Source: Pseudomonadota bacterium
GTDB taxonomy: Bacteria; Pseudomonadota; Alphaproteobacteria; GCA-2746255
DNA: 64,000 nt
Reading direction: 5' to 3'
NCBI GenBank assembly: GCA_040752895.1
Contig: JBFMHN010000002.1
Coordinates: forward strand, 140,368 to 204,367
Part shown: piece by piece, positions 44,640-54,987 of the stretch
Numbering within the stretch: the first letter of the stretch is position 1
How the letters are laid out: each line of letters begins with the position of its first letter
Translations under genes and position numbers: made by a program
The notes under the pieces: model-generated
Told to the model about the DNA's origin: nothing
What the model saw: the letters and a program-made list of their open reading frames with translations, nothing else
Databases searched by the model: none

Positions 44640-46010
44640 ATGTTCGAGAACCTAGCAAACCGTCTTGGCGATGTCTTCGGACGGCTCAAGAAACGCGGGA
44701 CGCTCTCGCCGGAGGACGTCCGCGTGGCGTTGCGCGAGATTCGCGTGGCGCTGCTCGAGGCGGACGTGGCGCTTCCCGTCATCAAGGACTTCCTCACCAA
44801 GGTCGAGGCGGAAGCGACCGGTGAAACGATCACGCGCGCCGTCGCTCCCGGCCAGATGGTCGTCAAGATCGTCCACGACGCGCTGACCGAAATGCTGGGG
44901 CCGAAGGCGGCCGCCCTCAAGCTCGACGGGCCCCTGCCCACGGCCATTCTTTTCGTCGGCCTGCAAGGGTCGGGCAAGACGACGACGGTCGCCAAGCTGG
45001 GCTTGAAACTGGCCCGCGAAGAAAAGAAGAAGGTGCTGCTTGCCTCCCTCGACGTCTACCGCCCCGCCGCCCGGGAACAGCTTGCGATCCTGGGCCAGCA
45101 GGCCGACCTCGCCACCCTGCCGATGATCGCCGACGAAAAGCCGGTCGCGATCGCCCAGCGCGCGATGGCGCACGCCCGGCAGGAAGGCTTCGACGTCGTT
45201 CTCCTCGACACCGCCGGGCGGGGGCACGTGGACGCGGCGATGATGGCGGAGGCGGAAGCCGTCCGCGACGCCGTGAACCCCGCCGAGACGCTGCTGGTGG
45301 CCGACGCCATGACCGGCCAGGACGCCGTCCGCGTGGCGGAAAGTTTCCACACCCGTTTAAACCTTAGCGGCATCGTGCTGACGCGGCTTGACGGCGACGC
45401 CCGCGGGGGGGCGGCCCTTTCCATGCGGGCGGTGACCGGCTGCCCGATCAAGTTCGTCGGCGAAGGCGAAAAACTGGATCGGCTGGAGACTTTTCACCCC
45501 AACCGCATCGCCGGCCGCATCCTCGGCATGGGCGACGTCGTGAGCCTGGTCGAAAAAGCGGAGGCCGCCGCCGACGAAGCGGAAATAAGCCGCCTTGCCT
45601 CGAAACTCGAAAAAGGCGCCTTCGATCTCAACGACATGGCGGAACAGTTTCGCCAGCTTGGCCGGATGGGAGGGATCGGCGAGTTCCTCGCGTTGCTTCC
45701 CGGCCTCGACCGGGGACAAAAGCAAAAGGCGATGGCGAAGATCGACGAACGCCTGCTGCGCCGCCAGGAAGCCATTATCCGTTCGATGACGCCGCTTGAA
45801 CGGCGCAACCCGAAAATTCTGCACGCCTCGCGCAAGCGGCGGATCGCAGCCGGTTCCGGCTCCGGCGTGAACGACGTCAACCGCCTGCTGAAGCAGTTCC
45901 GCGACATGCAGACGATGATGAAGCGCATGAAACAGATGCAAAAGATGGGGCTGGGCAAACCGGGCCGGAGCGGCGGCCTGCCCTTCAATCCGATGCAACC
46001 TCGCCACTAA
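44640..46010 (+). CDS. ffh: Signal recognition particle protein Ffh
   Basis: SRP GTPase that binds signal sequences with 4.5S RNA. NG domain: G1 [15 protein letters not shown] (about 107-121), [21 protein letters not shown] and [14 protein letters not shown]. The M domain from about 330 is Met-rich ([18 protein letters not shown]). I start at MFENLANRL (44640; 456 residues) rather than the TTG eight codons earlier. rpsP, rimM, trmD and rplS follow, a conserved order. No ffs RNA was recognised nearby. Confidence 0.96.
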   Translation: MFENLANRLGDVFGRLKKRGTLSPEDVRVALREIRVALLEADVALPVIKDFLTKVEAEATGETITRAVAPGQMVVKIVHDALTEMLGPKAAALKLDGPLPTAILFVGLQGSGKTTTVAKLGLKLAREEKKKVLLASLDVYRPAAREQLAILGQQADLATLPMIADEKPVAIAQRAMAHARQEGFDVVLLDTAGRGHVDAAMMAEAEAVRDAVNPAETLLVADAMTGQDAVRVAESFHTRLNLSGIVLTRLDGDARGGAALSMRAVTGCPIKFVGEGEKLDRLETFHPNRIAGRILGMGDVVSLVEKAEAAADEAEISRLASKLEKGAFDLNDMAEQFRQLGRMGGIGEFLALLPGLDRGQKQKAMAKIDERLLRRQEAIIRSMTPLERRNPKILHASRKRRIAAGSGSGVNDVNRLLKQFRDMQTMMKRMKQMQKMGLGKPGRSGGLPFNPMQPRH

Positions 46011-46048
46011 CCAAGACCCGCAACCGACAAAGGAAAGCAGATCAAGAG

Positions 46049-46417
46049 ATGAGTGTAAAAATCCGAATGTCCCGCGGCGGCGCCAAGAAGCGCCCCTTCT
46101 ACCGTATCGTCGTAACGGACGTGCGAAACTCGCGCGATGGCCGTTTCATCGAACGGGTCGGCACCTACAATCCGATGCTGGCGAAAGACCATCCCGACCG
46201 CGTGAAGCTCGACCCCGAACGGATCAAGCATTGGCTTGCGGTCGGCGCCTTGCCGAGCGACCGCGTCGCGCGCTTCCTGGGCGAAGCCGGGCTGGCGCCG
46301 ATGCCGCCCAAGCGCCACAACCCGGAAAAGGCGATCCCGAGGAAGGACCGGAAGAAGGCGGCGACGGAAGCGGCCGCCGGGCCGGCGCCGGCGCCGGCCG
46401 AAGCGCAAAAGGCGTAA
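46049..46417 (+). CDS. rpsP: 30S ribosomal protein S16
   Basis: A 122-residue S16 starting [22 protein letters not shown], with GTYNPML and the conserved [11 protein letters not shown]. The C-terminal part beyond about residue 80 is a Lys/Ala/Pro-rich extension common in alphaproteobacteria. It follows ffh by 38 bases and precedes rimM by 24. Confidence 0.97.
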   Translation: MSVKIRMSRGGAKKRPFYRIVVTDVRNSRDGRFIERVGTYNPMLAKDHPDRVKLDPERIKHWLAVGALPSDRVARFLGEAGLAPMPPKRHNPEKAIPRKDRKKAATEAAAGPAPAPAEAQKA

Positions 46418-46441
46418 GCACCTCCCACGGGAGCTTTTTGC

Positions 46442-47035
46442 ATGATCGCCGGAAAGCAACATCGCAACGAAGAAAGCGCCGAAGAAGCGAAGCGCGTTTG
46501 CGTGGGCGTCGTCACCGGCGCCCACGGCGTGAAAGGTCTGCTTCGCGTTCGCAGCTTCACGGGGAACCCGGCCGACGTCGCGGCCTATGGGCCGGTCTCG
46601 GACGAGGCGGGCGAACGCCGGTTCGATCTCGCGGTCGAAGGCCGCGCGAAGGACGACCTGCTCGTGCGCGTCGCCGGTATCGCCGACCGCGATACCGCGG
46701 AAGCCCTGAAGGGGATGCTGCTTTACGTCGCGCGCGCGGCATTGCCGGAGACGGAGGAGGACGAGTACTACCACGGCGACCTCATCGGCCTGCGGGTCGA
46801 AGACCGTCAAGGGAACCGCCTAGGCAGCGTTGTCGGCGTGCACAATTTCGGCGGCGGCGACATCCTGGAGATCGCGATCGAAAGCGGACCGGCCGCGATG
46901 GTCCCCTTCACGCGGGAGGCGGTGCCCGAGGTGGACATGGCGCGCCGCCGCGTTCGGGTGGACCCGGCCGCCATCTTGCAAACGGAAGGAAAGGCAGCGA
47001 AAGAAGAAGCGGCAAAGGAAGGGTGCGATGGCTGA
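46442..47035 (+). CDS. rimM: Ribosome maturation factor RimM
   Basis: Binds S19 and assists 30S head maturation. A 197-residue protein with the N-terminal beta-barrel ([22 protein letters not shown]) and the PRC-barrel ([21 protein letters not shown]...EIAIESG). GGGAG eight bases before ATG 46442 supports this start. A short Lys/Ala/Glu tail ends the protein, which overlaps the trmD start by eight bases. Confidence 0.95.
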   Translation: MIAGKQHRNEESAEEAKRVCVGVVTGAHGVKGLLRVRSFTGNPADVAAYGPVSDEAGERRFDLAVEGRAKDDLLVRVAGIADRDTAEALKGMLLYVARAALPETEEDEYYHGDLIGLRVEDRQGNRLGSVVGVHNFGGGDILEIAIESGPAAMVPFTREAVPEVDMARRRVRVDPAAILQTEGKAAKEEAAKEGCDG

Positions 47036-47735
47036 GGCGGGGCCCTTGTGGCGGGCGCGGGTGCTCACGCTTTTTCCGGAGATGTTCCCGGGGCCGCTTG
47101 GCTTTTCGCTGCCGGGCAAGGCGCTGCGGGAGGGGGTCTGGACCCTGGAAACGATGGACATCCGCGATTATGCGAGCGATAAACACCGTTCCGTCGACGA
47201 CGCGCCTTTTGGCGGCGGGGCCGGTATGGTGATGCGCCCCGACGTTGTCGACGCCGCCCTGAAGGCGGCCGCCGATCCGGGACCTGTTCTCTACCTCTCG
47301 CCGCGGGGGAAGCCGCTGGACCAGGCCGTGGTTCGCCGCTTGGCGGACGGGCGTGGGGTGACGCTTCTTTGCGGGCGTTTCGAAGGCGTGGACGAACGCG
47401 TGCTGGAGGCGTGGGCGATGGAGGAAGTGAGTCTGGGCGATTTCGTGCTTTCCGGCGGCGAGCCGGCGGCGATCGCCTTGATTGACGCCTGCGTGCGGCT
47501 GCTGCCGGGCGTGATCGAGAACGCGGACGCGCTGAGGGAAGAAAGTTTCGAGGACGGGCTTTTGGAATACCCGCACTACACCCGGCCGCAAAGCTGGGCG
47601 GGACGAGAGGTGCCGGATGTGCTGATCTCCGGGCACCACGAGAAAATCCGCGACTGGCGGCTCGCCATGGCGGAAGAAATTACGCGCAAACGACGTCCGG
47701 ACCTTTGGGCCCGTTACGTCCGGGAAAAACCTTGA
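47028..47735 (+). CDS. trmD: tRNA (guanine-N1)-methyltransferase TrmD
   Basis: Methylates G37 in tRNAs reading CNN and some other codons, preventing frameshifts. A SPOUT enzyme with the trefoil knot: [37 protein letters not shown], and [12 protein letters not shown], ending in YTRP and [10 protein letters not shown]. The 235 residues are normal. I start at [14 protein letters not shown] (47028), with GGAAGGG five bases upstream, overlapping rimM by eight bases. Confidence 0.97.
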   Translation: MAEAGPLWRARVLTLFPEMFPGPLGFSLPGKALREGVWTLETMDIRDYASDKHRSVDDAPFGGGAGMVMRPDVVDAALKAAADPGPVLYLSPRGKPLDQAVVRRLADGRGVTLLCGRFEGVDERVLEAWAMEEVSLGDFVLSGGEPAAIALIDACVRLLPGVIENADALREESFEDGLLEYPHYTRPQSWAGREVPDVLISGHHEKIRDWRLAMAEEITRKRRPDLWARYVREKP

Positions 47736-47746
47736 GGAAAATGGCC

Positions 47747-48172
47747 ATGAACACGATCGAACAGCTTGAAAACGAAGCCATGCAGAAGATGAACGCCGAG
47801 CGGCCTCTCCCAAATTTCGGGCCCGGCGACACCGTGAACGTGAAGGTGAAGGTGGTCGAGGGAACCCGCGAGCGAATCCAGGCCTTCGAGGGCATCTGCA
47901 TCGCGCGGGCGAATCGCGGGATCAATTCCTCCTTCACGGTGCGGAAGGTTTCCTATGGCGAAGGGGTTGAACGCGTTTTCCCGCTATACTCCCCGTACGT
48001 CGCAGGCATTGACGTCATCCGCTACGGCGCCGTCCGCCGGGCGAAACTTTACTACTTGCGGGACCTCGCCGGGCGCCGGGCGCGCATTGCGGAAGACACT
48101 TCCCGTCGCATCGCGGTGCAGAGCGAAACTGCCGCCGCCGCGGACGGCGCGCCGGAGGCAGGCAAGGCATAG
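47747..48172 (+). CDS. rplS: 50S ribosomal protein L19
   Basis: L19 lies at the interface of the two subunits. A 141-residue protein with [38 protein letters not shown], and [17 protein letters not shown]. The GAGGA at 47734-47738 is eight bases before ATG 47747 but only two before ATG 47741, so I prefer the former. A short Ala/Gly-rich tail is present. leuC begins 16 bases later without a visible terminator. Confidence 0.96.
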   Translation: MNTIEQLENEAMQKMNAERPLPNFGPGDTVNVKVKVVEGTRERIQAFEGICIARANRGINSSFTVRKVSYGEGVERVFPLYSPYVAGIDVIRYGAVRRAKLYYLRDLAGRRARIAEDTSRRIAVQSETAAAADGAPEAGKA

Positions 48173-48188
48173 GGTTTAAGGATCGGCG

Positions 48189-49595
48189 ATGGCGCGGCCA
48201 AGAACACTTTTCGACAAAATCTGGCACGACCACCTGGTGGACGTCGCAGAGGACGGCACCTGCCTTCTCTACATTGACCGTCACCTCGTCCACGAGGTGA
48301 CGAGCCCCCAAGCCTTCGAGGGCTTGCGGACGGCCGGGCGCAAGATGCGCCGTCCGCAAGCAACCCTTGCGGTCGCCGACCACAACGTGCCAACGACAGA
48401 CCGTTCGCACGGCATCACGGACGCCCAGTCGCAACTCCAGGTCGAAACCCTGGAGAAGAACTGCAAGGAATTCGGCATTCCCTACTTCGCGATGGCGGAC
48501 ACCCGCCAGGGCATCGTCCACGTCGTCGGGCCCGAACAGGGCTTCACGCAGCCCGGCATGACGATCGTCTGCGGCGACAGCCACACGGCGACTCACGGCG
48601 CCTTCGGCGCCCTTGCCTTCGGTATCGGCACTTCCGAGGTCGAGCACGTGCTGGCGACGCAAACCTTGATCCAGCGACCGGCCGAAAACATGCGAATCAC
48701 GGTCGAGGGCGCGCTCAAGCCCGGCATCACGGCGAAGGATATCGCCCTTGCGATCATCGGCAGGATCGGCACCGCCGGCGGCACCGGCCACGTCATCGAA
48801 TACGCCGGCTCCGCCATTCGCGGGCTTTCGATGGAAGGGCGGATGACGCTTTGCAACATGACGATCGAAGCCGGCGCGCGCGCCGGCCTCATCGCACCCG
48901 ACGAAACGACCTTCGCCTATCTCAAGGGCCGGCCCTTCGCCCCCAAGGGTGCTGCCTGGGAGCAGGCCTGCGCCGCCTGGCGCGAGCTGCCGTCCGACGC
49001 CGAAGCCTTTTACGACAAAGAAATTGTGCTGGCCGCCGCCGACATCGCGCCCCAGGTCACTTGGGGAACCAGCCCCGAGGACGTGCTGCCCATCACCGGC
49101 GCCGTTCCCGACCCGGCGCGGGAGAAGGACGCCGCCCGCCGGGACGCCATGGAACGCGCGCTCGACTACATGGCGCTGCGGCCCGGCACCAAGCTGACCG
49201 ACATCCGGGTGGACCGCGTCTTCATCGGTTCCTGCACGAACGGCCGGATCGAAGACCTCCGGGCGGTCGCCGCCGTCGTCAAGGGAAAGAAGGTGGCGAG
49301 CAACGTCGGCGCCATGATCGTGCCCGGTTCCGGCCTCGTGAAGGCGCAGGCGGAGCGGGAGGGGCTCGACAAGGTTTTCCTGGAAGCCGGGTTCGAATGG
49401 CGCGAGGCCGGCTGCTCGATGTGCCTGGCGATGAACGCCGACCGGCTGAAGCCCGGCGAACGCTGCGCGGCGACCTCGAACCGCAATTTCGAGGGCCGCC
49501 AGGGCCGCGGCGGGCGGACCCACCTGATGAGCCCGGCGATGGCCGCCGCCGCCGCCATTACCGGCCACCTGACCGACATCCGCGAATTCGACTGA
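48189..49595 (+). CDS. leuC: 3-isopropylmalate dehydratase large subunit
   Basis: Isomerises 2- to 3-isopropylmalate in leucine synthesis. The 4Fe-4S cysteines are in IGSCTNGR and GCSMCLAMN, and the aconitase signature is around [26 protein letters not shown]. The 468 residues are normal. It starts leuC-leuD-leuB, nine bases before leuD, and lies just after rplS. Confidence 0.97.
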   Translation: MARPRTLFDKIWHDHLVDVAEDGTCLLYIDRHLVHEVTSPQAFEGLRTAGRKMRRPQATLAVADHNVPTTDRSHGITDAQSQLQVETLEKNCKEFGIPYFAMADTRQGIVHVVGPEQGFTQPGMTIVCGDSHTATHGAFGALAFGIGTSEVEHVLATQTLIQRPAENMRITVEGALKPGITAKDIALAIIGRIGTAGGTGHVIEYAGSAIRGLSMEGRMTLCNMTIEAGARAGLIAPDETTFAYLKGRPFAPKGAAWEQACAAWRELPSDAEAFYDKEIVLAAADIAPQVTWGTSPEDVLPITGAVPDPAREKDAARRDAMERALDYMALRPGTKLTDIRVDRVFIGSCTNGRIEDLRAVAAVVKGKKVASNVGAMIVPGSGLVKAQAEREGLDKVFLEAGFEWREAGCSMCLAMNADRLKPGERCAATSNRNFEGRQGRGGRTHLMSPAMAAAAAITGHLTDIREFD

Positions 49596-49604
49596 GGGAA
49601 GCCG

Positions 49605-50216
49605 ATGGAAAAATTCCAAACCCTTGAAGGAATCGCCGCCCCCCTGCGGAGGATCAACGTCGACACCGACATGATCATCCCCAAGCAGTTCCTGAAAACG
49701 ATCAAGCGGACGGGGCTGGGCGAAAGCCTCTTCCACGAAATGCGCACCGCGCCGGACGGCAGCCCGAAGGCGGACTTCGTCTTAAACCGCGCGCCCTGGA
49801 ACCGGGCCAAGATTCTGGTCGCGGGCGCCAACTTCGGTTGCGGTTCGTCTCGCGAGCACGCCGTCTGGGCGATTCTCGATTTCGGGATTCGCTGCGTCAT
49901 CGCGCCTTCCTTCGCCGACATTTTCTACGGCAATTGCTTCAAGAACGGGATCCTGCCGATCCGGCTTCCGGAAGAAACCGTCGCGGCCCTGATGGCGGAC
50001 GCCGAAAGCGGCGAGAAGGGCAAGTTGAAAGTGGACCTGCCCGCCCAGACGATCACGCGCGCCGATGGCGCCACGATCCCCTTCGCGATCGAGCCCTTCC
50101 TGAAGAGCTGCCTGCTCGAAGGCCTCGACGACATTGCGCTTACGCTGCGGAAGGAGGCGAAAATCGCCGCCTTCGAGGCAAGCCAGCGCGAAACCCGGCC
50201 CTGGCTCGCCGCCTGA
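49605..50216 (+). CDS. leuD: 3-isopropylmalate dehydratase small subunit
   Basis: Swivel domain partner of LeuC. Seen are [25 protein letters not shown] and [23 protein letters not shown] with the substrate-recognition loop. It has 203 residues. leuB follows after 30 bases. Confidence 0.97.
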   Translation: MEKFQTLEGIAAPLRRINVDTDMIIPKQFLKTIKRTGLGESLFHEMRTAPDGSPKADFVLNRAPWNRAKILVAGANFGCGSSREHAVWAILDFGIRCVIAPSFADIFYGNCFKNGILPIRLPEETVAALMADAESGEKGKLKVDLPAQTITRADGATIPFAIEPFLKSCLLEGLDDIALTLRKEAKIAAFEASQRETRPWLAA

Positions 50217-50246
50217 GCCTCCTTAGCGACTGGAAACCTTGAAGCC

Positions 50247-51359
50247 ATGACCATGACCGGAAAGATTCTGCTTTTGCCCGGCGACGGCATCGGGCCGGAG
50301 GTGATGGCCCAAGTCCGCCGCCTGATGGATTGTCTGGCCGGGGAGGGGCGCGTTCGTTTCGAGGTCGAGGAGGACCTGATCGGCGGGGCCGCCTTCGATG
50401 CCCACGGCACGCCCTTAAGCGAAGAGACGCTTCGCCTCGCCCTTGCCGCCGACGCCGTCCTGCTCGGCGCCGTCGGCGGGCCGAAATGGGACAGCCTTCC
50501 CTTCGACAAGAAGCCCGAGCGCGGGCTTCTGCGCATCCGGAAGGAGATGGGTCTTTTCGCCAATTTACGGCCGGCCATCGTCTTCGAGGCACTGGCCGAC
50601 GCCTCGCCCTTGAAACGCGAGTTGGTCGCCGGCCTCGACATCCTGATCGTGCGCGAGTTGACCGGCGGGATTTACTTCGGCGAACCCCGCGGCATCGAGG
50701 ACATCGGCCACTGCGAACGCCGGGGCATCAATACCCAGGTCTACACCTCCGGAGAGATTCGCCGGGTTGCCCGCGTCGCCTTCGAGCTTGCCCGCAACCG
50801 GGACAACCGGGTCTGCTCCGTCGAAAAAAGCAACGTCATGGAAAGCGGCCTTCTATGGCGCGAGGAAGTAACGAAGCTGCACAAGGCCGAGTACGCGGAT
50901 ATCGCGCTTTCGCACATGTATTCGGATAACTGCGCCATGCAGCTTGTCCGCGCGCCGAAGCAGTTCGACGTCATCGTGACGGATAATTTGTTCGGCGACA
51001 TGCTGTCGGACGAGGCGGCGATGTTAACCGGCTCCCTCGGCATGCTGCCTTCCGCCTCGCTGGGCGCTGCCGACAAGCAGGGCAAGCGGAAGGCGCTTTA
51101 CGAGCCCGTTCACGGCAGCGCGCCGGACATCGCCGGCCGCAACGCCGCCAACCCGCTGGCGGCGATCTTGAGCTTCGCCATGCTGCTGCGGCACTCCTTC
51201 GAACGCGCGAAGGAAGCGGACCGCATCGAGGCGGCGGTCCGCAAGGTGCTGGAGGGCGGGCTGCGCACGGCCGACATCATGCAGCCGGGCAAGGCGAAGG
51301 TGTCGACCGCGGTGATGGGCGAGGCCGTCGCCCGCGAGTTTGAGAAGCTTGGCGGTTGA
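50247..51359 (+). CDS. leuB: 3-isopropylmalate dehydrogenase
   Basis: NAD-dependent oxidative decarboxylation to 2-ketoisocaproate. Motifs: [33 protein letters not shown], the metal-site [20 protein letters not shown], and the NAD-binding [12 protein letters not shown]. The 370 residues are typical. ATGs at 50247 and 50253 are both possible. A weak GC-rich hairpin without a T run lies in the 86 bases before asd. Confidence 0.97.
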   Translation: MTMTGKILLLPGDGIGPEVMAQVRRLMDCLAGEGRVRFEVEEDLIGGAAFDAHGTPLSEETLRLALAADAVLLGAVGGPKWDSLPFDKKPERGLLRIRKEMGLFANLRPAIVFEALADASPLKRELVAGLDILIVRELTGGIYFGEPRGIEDIGHCERRGINTQVYTSGEIRRVARVAFELARNRDNRVCSVEKSNVMESGLLWREEVTKLHKAEYADIALSHMYSDNCAMQLVRAPKQFDVIVTDNLFGDMLSDEAAMLTGSLGMLPSASLGAADKQGKRKALYEPVHGSAPDIAGRNAANPLAAILSFAMLLRHSFERAKEADRIEAAVRKVLEGGLRTADIMQPGKAKVSTAVMGEAVAREFEKLGG

Positions 51360-51445
51360 GGCCGCTCGGCCGGTCTTGAAAAAAGAAGGGCCCAGGCGTA
51401 TCTAGGGGCCCCCTTACCCTTGAGCGGCAGGCTATAAGAAGAACC

Positions 51446-52462
51446 ATGGGATATCGCGTTGCCGTCGTCGGCGCGACTGGCGCCGTCGGCCATGAAATAC
51501 TGCAAGTCCTTGCCGAGCGGTCCTTTCCCGCCGACGAGATCGTGGCCCTTGCCTCCGATGCCTCGGAAGGAAAAGAGATCTCCTTCGGCGAGGACGAGAC
51601 GCTCAAGGTCCGCGCGCTGGAGAAGTTCAACTTCGCCGGCATCGATATCGCGCTTTTCTCGCCCGGCGCCAAGGTCTCGGCCAAGTACGCGCCGCGTGCA
51701 GCGGAAGCCGGCGCCATCGTCATCGACAATACCTCCCACTTCCGGATGGAACCGGACGTGCCGCTCGTGGTGCCCGAAGTGAACGGGCACGACATCGCCG
51801 GCTACCAGAAGCGCAAGATCATCGCCAACCCGAACTGTTCGACCATCCAGATGGTCATGGCCCTGAAGCCCCTCCACGACCTGGCGCGCATCCGCCGCGT
51901 TGTCGTCGCCACCTATCAGTCCGTCTCCGGGGCCGGCCGCGAGGCGATGGACGAGCTGTTCCGCCAGACCCGGGCGATCTACGTAAACGACGCCGTACAA
52001 AAAAGCGAATTCCCGAAGCAGATCGCCTTCAACGTGATCCCCCAGATTGACGTCTTCATGGCGGACGGCGCGACGAAGGAAGAGTGGAAGATGGTGGTCG
52101 AAACCCAGAAGATTCTGGACCCCGCCATTCAGGTCACGGCGACCTGCGTGCGCGTGCCGGTTTTCATCGGCCACGCCGAAGCCGTGAACGTCGAGTTCGA
52201 AAGCCCGATCACGGAGCAGGCGGCGCGAATCGCCATGCAGAATTTCCCCGGTGTTACCGTGGTCGACCACCGCGTCGAGGAAGGTTACGTCACGCCCCAG
52301 GAATGCGCCGGCGAAGACAACGTCTTCGTCTCCCGTATCCGTAAGGACCCGACCGTCGCGCATGGGCTGTCGCTTTGGATCGTCGCCGACAATTTGCGGA
52401 AAGGCGCCGCCTTGAACGCCGTCCAGATCGCAGAGAAGCTGGTTTCCGACTATCTCGACTGA
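51446..52462 (+). CDS. asd: Aspartate-semialdehyde dehydrogenase
   Basis: Reduces aspartyl phosphate to the semialdehyde, the branch point to lysine, DAP, threonine and methionine. VAVVGATGAVGHE binds NADP, and the nucleophilic Cys is in ANPNCSTIQM (about residue 132). SVSGAGREAMDEL and RVPVFIGHAEAVNVE follow. It has 338 residues. leuCDB-asd adjacency is common in alphaproteobacteria. Confidence 0.97.
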   Translation: MGYRVAVVGATGAVGHEILQVLAERSFPADEIVALASDASEGKEISFGEDETLKVRALEKFNFAGIDIALFSPGAKVSAKYAPRAAEAGAIVIDNTSHFRMEPDVPLVVPEVNGHDIAGYQKRKIIANPNCSTIQMVMALKPLHDLARIRRVVVATYQSVSGAGREAMDELFRQTRAIYVNDAVQKSEFPKQIAFNVIPQIDVFMADGATKEEWKMVVETQKILDPAIQVTATCVRVPVFIGHAEAVNVEFESPITEQAARIAMQNFPGVTVVDHRVEEGYVTPQECAGEDNVFVSRIRKDPTVAHGLSLWIVADNLRKGAALNAVQIAEKLVSDYLD

Positions 52463-52541
52463 TCAGGCGGCAAAGGCGGGGTTGCCGGAAACGCGGCCTT
52501 TTCGATAGTCTCAACCCGCCGGCCTTTCAGGGAGACCTTGC

Positions 52542-53429
52542 ATGCCGAAAACCATCCGCCCCCGCCGCAGCGTCCTCTATATGCCGGGCTCGAACGCGCG
52601 CGCCCTCGAAAAGGCGCGCACGCTTCCCGCCGACGGCCTCATCCTCGACCTCGAGGACGCCGTCGCCCCGGACGCCAAGGTCGAGGCCCGCGCCATGGTC
52701 AAGGCGGCCCTTGCCGAAGGCGGCTACGGACAGCGTGAGATTCTTCTTCGGGTGAACGGCCCGGAAACGCCCTGGGGAAAAGACGACCTCCTAGCCGCCG
52801 CCACCTCCGGGGCGGACGGCGTGCTGCTGCCAAAAGTCGGAAGCGCCGAGACCGTGCAGGCGGCGGAAGCCCTGCTCAAGGCGAACGGGGCGCCGGAAGA
52901 ACTTGCCATCTGGTGCATGATGGAAACGCCGGACGCCATTCTGCACGCCGAGGCGATCGCCAAGGCAAGCCCGAGGCTCGGCGGTTTCGTCATGGGCACT
53001 TCGGATTTGGCGAAGGACTTGCACGCCGCCCATACGGCGATGCGCCTGCCGATGCTAACCAGCCTAAGTCTCTGCCTGCTGGCGGCGCGCGCCGCCGATC
53101 TTGCGATCGTGGACGGCGTTCACCTCGACCTCGACGACGCCGAAGGCTTCGCCGCCGTCTGCCGCCAGGGCGTCGAGCTTGGTTTCGACGGCAAGACGCT
53201 GATCCACCCCAAACAGGTGGGGCCAGCGAACGCGATCTTCGCGCCGTCGGAAAAAGAGGTGGCCTTCGCCCGCAAGATCATCGAAGCCCACCGGCAGGCC
53301 GCGAAGGAAGGGAAAGGCGTCGTCGTGGTGGACGGCAAGCTGATCGAGAATCTGCACGTCCTGAGCGCCGAACGCATCGTGCGGATGGCAACCGCGATTG
53401 CGGAAATGGAGAAGGAAGCGGTGGCGTGA
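52542..53429 (+). CDS. HpcH/HpaI-type CoA ester lyase (malyl-CoA lyase or malyl-CoA thioesterase)
   Basis: A 295-residue TIM-barrel enzyme of the citrate lyase beta/malyl-CoA lyase family. Motifs: RRSVLYMPGSNARALEKA, LILDLEDAVAPDAK, RVNGPETPWG, LPKVGSAETV, CMMETPDAI, and GKTLIHPKQVGPAN. It cleaves or hydrolyses malyl-CoA or beta-methylmalyl-CoA esters. Which reaction it performs cannot be told by eye. It is translationally coupled (TGATG) to a MaoC-type hydratase, which points to the ethylmalonyl-CoA pathway. Confidence 0.88.
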   Translation: MPKTIRPRRSVLYMPGSNARALEKARTLPADGLILDLEDAVAPDAKVEARAMVKAALAEGGYGQREILLRVNGPETPWGKDDLLAAATSGADGVLLPKVGSAETVQAAEALLKANGAPEELAIWCMMETPDAILHAEAIAKASPRLGGFVMGTSDLAKDLHAAHTAMRLPMLTSLSLCLLAARAADLAIVDGVHLDLDDAEGFAAVCRQGVELGFDGKTLIHPKQVGPANAIFAPSEKEVAFARKIIEAHRQAAKEGKGVVVVDGKLIENLHVLSAERIVRMATAIAEMEKEAVA

Positions 53430-54475
53430 TGAAGACGAACGCCGGAAATTTCTTCGAGGACTTCGAAGTCGGCCGGGAAATCGTTCACGCGACGCCGAGG
53501 ACCGTCACCGCCGGCGACGTCGCCCTCTACACCGCCCTTTACGGTCCACGCTTTGCCGTTCAGTCCTCGGATCAGTTCGCCCGCAGCATCGGCTATTCCC
53601 GGGCGCCGGTGGACGACCTTCTCGCTTTTCACGTCGTCTTCGGAAAGACCGTCTCCGACATCTCGCTGAACGCCGTCGCCAATTTGGGGTACGCGGATTG
53701 CCGCTTCGGCGTACCGGTCTTTCCAAACGACACGCTTTCCGCGCGTTCGACCGTTATCGGCGTCAAGGAGAACTCGAACGGAAAGACGGGCGTCGTCTAT
53801 GTCCGCTCGCAGGGGGTAAACCAGCGTCACCAGACCGTCCTGGAATTCGTCCGCTGGGTCATGCTGCCGAAGCGCGATGCCGCCGCCAAGGCGCCGGCGC
53901 CGGTCGTGCCGGAGCTGCCGGAGAAGGTTGCCTTCTCCAACCTCGTCTTTCCGTCGGAGATCAAGTTCAACCTCTACGACGACCGGCTGGCCGGGTCCGC
54001 CCATCGCTTCGGCGACTACAAGGTGGGCGAAAGGATCGACCACGTGGACGGCATGACGGTCGAGGAGGCCGACCACATGCTGGCCGCAAGGCTTTACCAG
54101 AATACGGCGCGGGTGCATTTCAACCAGCACGTCGAGCGCGAGGGCCGCTTCGGCCGCCGGATCGTCTATGGCGGCCATGTCATCAGCCTGGCCCGCGCCT
54201 TAAGCTTCAACGGGCTTGCCAACGCCTTCCGCCTAGCCGCCATCAACGCCGGCAGCCACGTCGCCCCCTGCTTCGCCGGCGACACCGTCTACGCATGGTC
54301 GGAAGTGCTGGAGAAGGAAACCGACGGCCAGAGGAAGGCGCTCGGCGCGCTCCGCCTCCGGACGGTGGCGACGAAGAACCGCAATTGCGCGGATTTCCCC
54401 TACAAGGGAAAAGACGGCGCATACGATCCCGCTGTCATCTTGGACCTCGATTACACGGTTCTTCTGCCCCGTTAA
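53429..54475 (+). CDS. mch: MaoC-family hydratase, probable mesaconyl-CoA hydratase
   Basis: A 348-residue protein with two hot-dog domains. The N-terminal one starts FFEDFEVGREIVHATPRTVTAGDVALYTALYG, the second carries the hydratase-like NTARVHFNQH and IVYGGHVISLARAL. Layout and length match mesaconyl-CoA (beta-methylmalyl-CoA) hydratase of the ethylmalonyl-CoA pathway. ATG 53429 overlaps the lyase stop by one base, with GGAAG upstream. The preceding lyase would cleave the product to glyoxylate and propionyl-CoA. The specific assignment is inference. Confidence 0.82.
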   Translation: MKTNAGNFFEDFEVGREIVHATPRTVTAGDVALYTALYGPRFAVQSSDQFARSIGYSRAPVDDLLAFHVVFGKTVSDISLNAVANLGYADCRFGVPVFPNDTLSARSTVIGVKENSNGKTGVVYVRSQGVNQRHQTVLEFVRWVMLPKRDAAAKAPAPVVPELPEKVAFSNLVFPSEIKFNLYDDRLAGSAHRFGDYKVGERIDHVDGMTVEEADHMLAARLYQNTARVHFNQHVEREGRFGRRIVYGGHVISLARALSFNGLANAFRLAAINAGSHVAPCFAGDTVYAWSEVLEKETDGQRKALGALRLRTVATKNRNCADFPYKGKDGAYDPAVILDLDYTVLLPR

Positions 54476-54503
54476 CCGCCGGCCGCGCGGGCTTTTCCCA
54501 AAG

Positions 54504-54532
54504 TTGACTTCGGCCGGGGCGGCAAGCTAAAT
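54504..54532 (+). promoter_or_regulatory. Candidate promoter for sdhCDAB
   Basis: TTGACT (54504-54509), a 17-base spacer and CTAAAT (54527-54532) lie 57 bases before the sdhC ATG, the best promoter-like pair seen in the window. Confidence 0.5.
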
Positions 54533-54560
54533 CTGGGCGGTCCGCGCGGTCCGCCCGGAT
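54531..54560 (+). promoter_or_regulatory. Inverted repeat overlapping the presumed sdh transcription start
   Basis: ATCTGGGCGG (54531-54540) can pair with CCGCCCGGAT (54551-54560) over ten positions with one T-G wobble and a ten-base loop. It begins within the -10 element, so it could be an operator or a 5' stem-loop of the mRNA. No T tract follows, so it is not a terminator. Confidence 0.45.
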
Positions 54561-54588
54561 CAAGCCATTACCTGCACGAGGCATCAGC

Positions 54589-54987
54589 ATGTCCTTGAGG
54601 AAGCGCCCTCTTTCACCCCATCTCCAGATCTACCGGCCGCAAATCACGTCCGTCCTTTCGATTCTCCACCGCTTCGCCGGCATTCTGCTGGCGGTGGGCA
54701 CGCTGCACCTCGTCTACTGGATCGCCGCGGCGGCAGCCGGGCCGGAAGCCTTCGCCACGGCCCAGACCTTCACCGCCACGTGGATCGGGCGGCTCCTGCT
54801 GTTCGGCTGGACGGCCGCCTTTTTCTACCACCTTGCGAACGGCATCCGGCACCTCGTATGGGACACCGGCTACGGGTTCGAACTCGGCACCGTCACGGCC
54901 AGCGGCTGGACCGTTGTCGCCGCGACGGTGGTGCTTACGCTGATCAGCTGGGCGGTTGGCTATGGGTTGATCGGAGGGGTGTCGTGA
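54589..54987 (+). CDS. sdhC: Succinate dehydrogenase cytochrome b556 subunit
   Basis: Membrane anchor and haem b subunit of complex II. The family start RPLSPHLQIYRPQITSVLSILHRFAG contains the conserved Ser/Arg of the quinone site. Three membrane segments follow, with the haem-ligand His in FYHLANGIRHLVWDTGYGFE. It has 132 residues. It is followed by sdhD with a GTGA overlap. Confidence 0.96.
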   Translation: MSLRKRPLSPHLQIYRPQITSVLSILHRFAGILLAVGTLHLVYWIAAAAAGPEAFATAQTFTATWIGRLLLFGWTAAFFYHLANGIRHLVWDTGYGFELGTVTASGWTVVAATVVLTLISWAVGYGLIGGVS

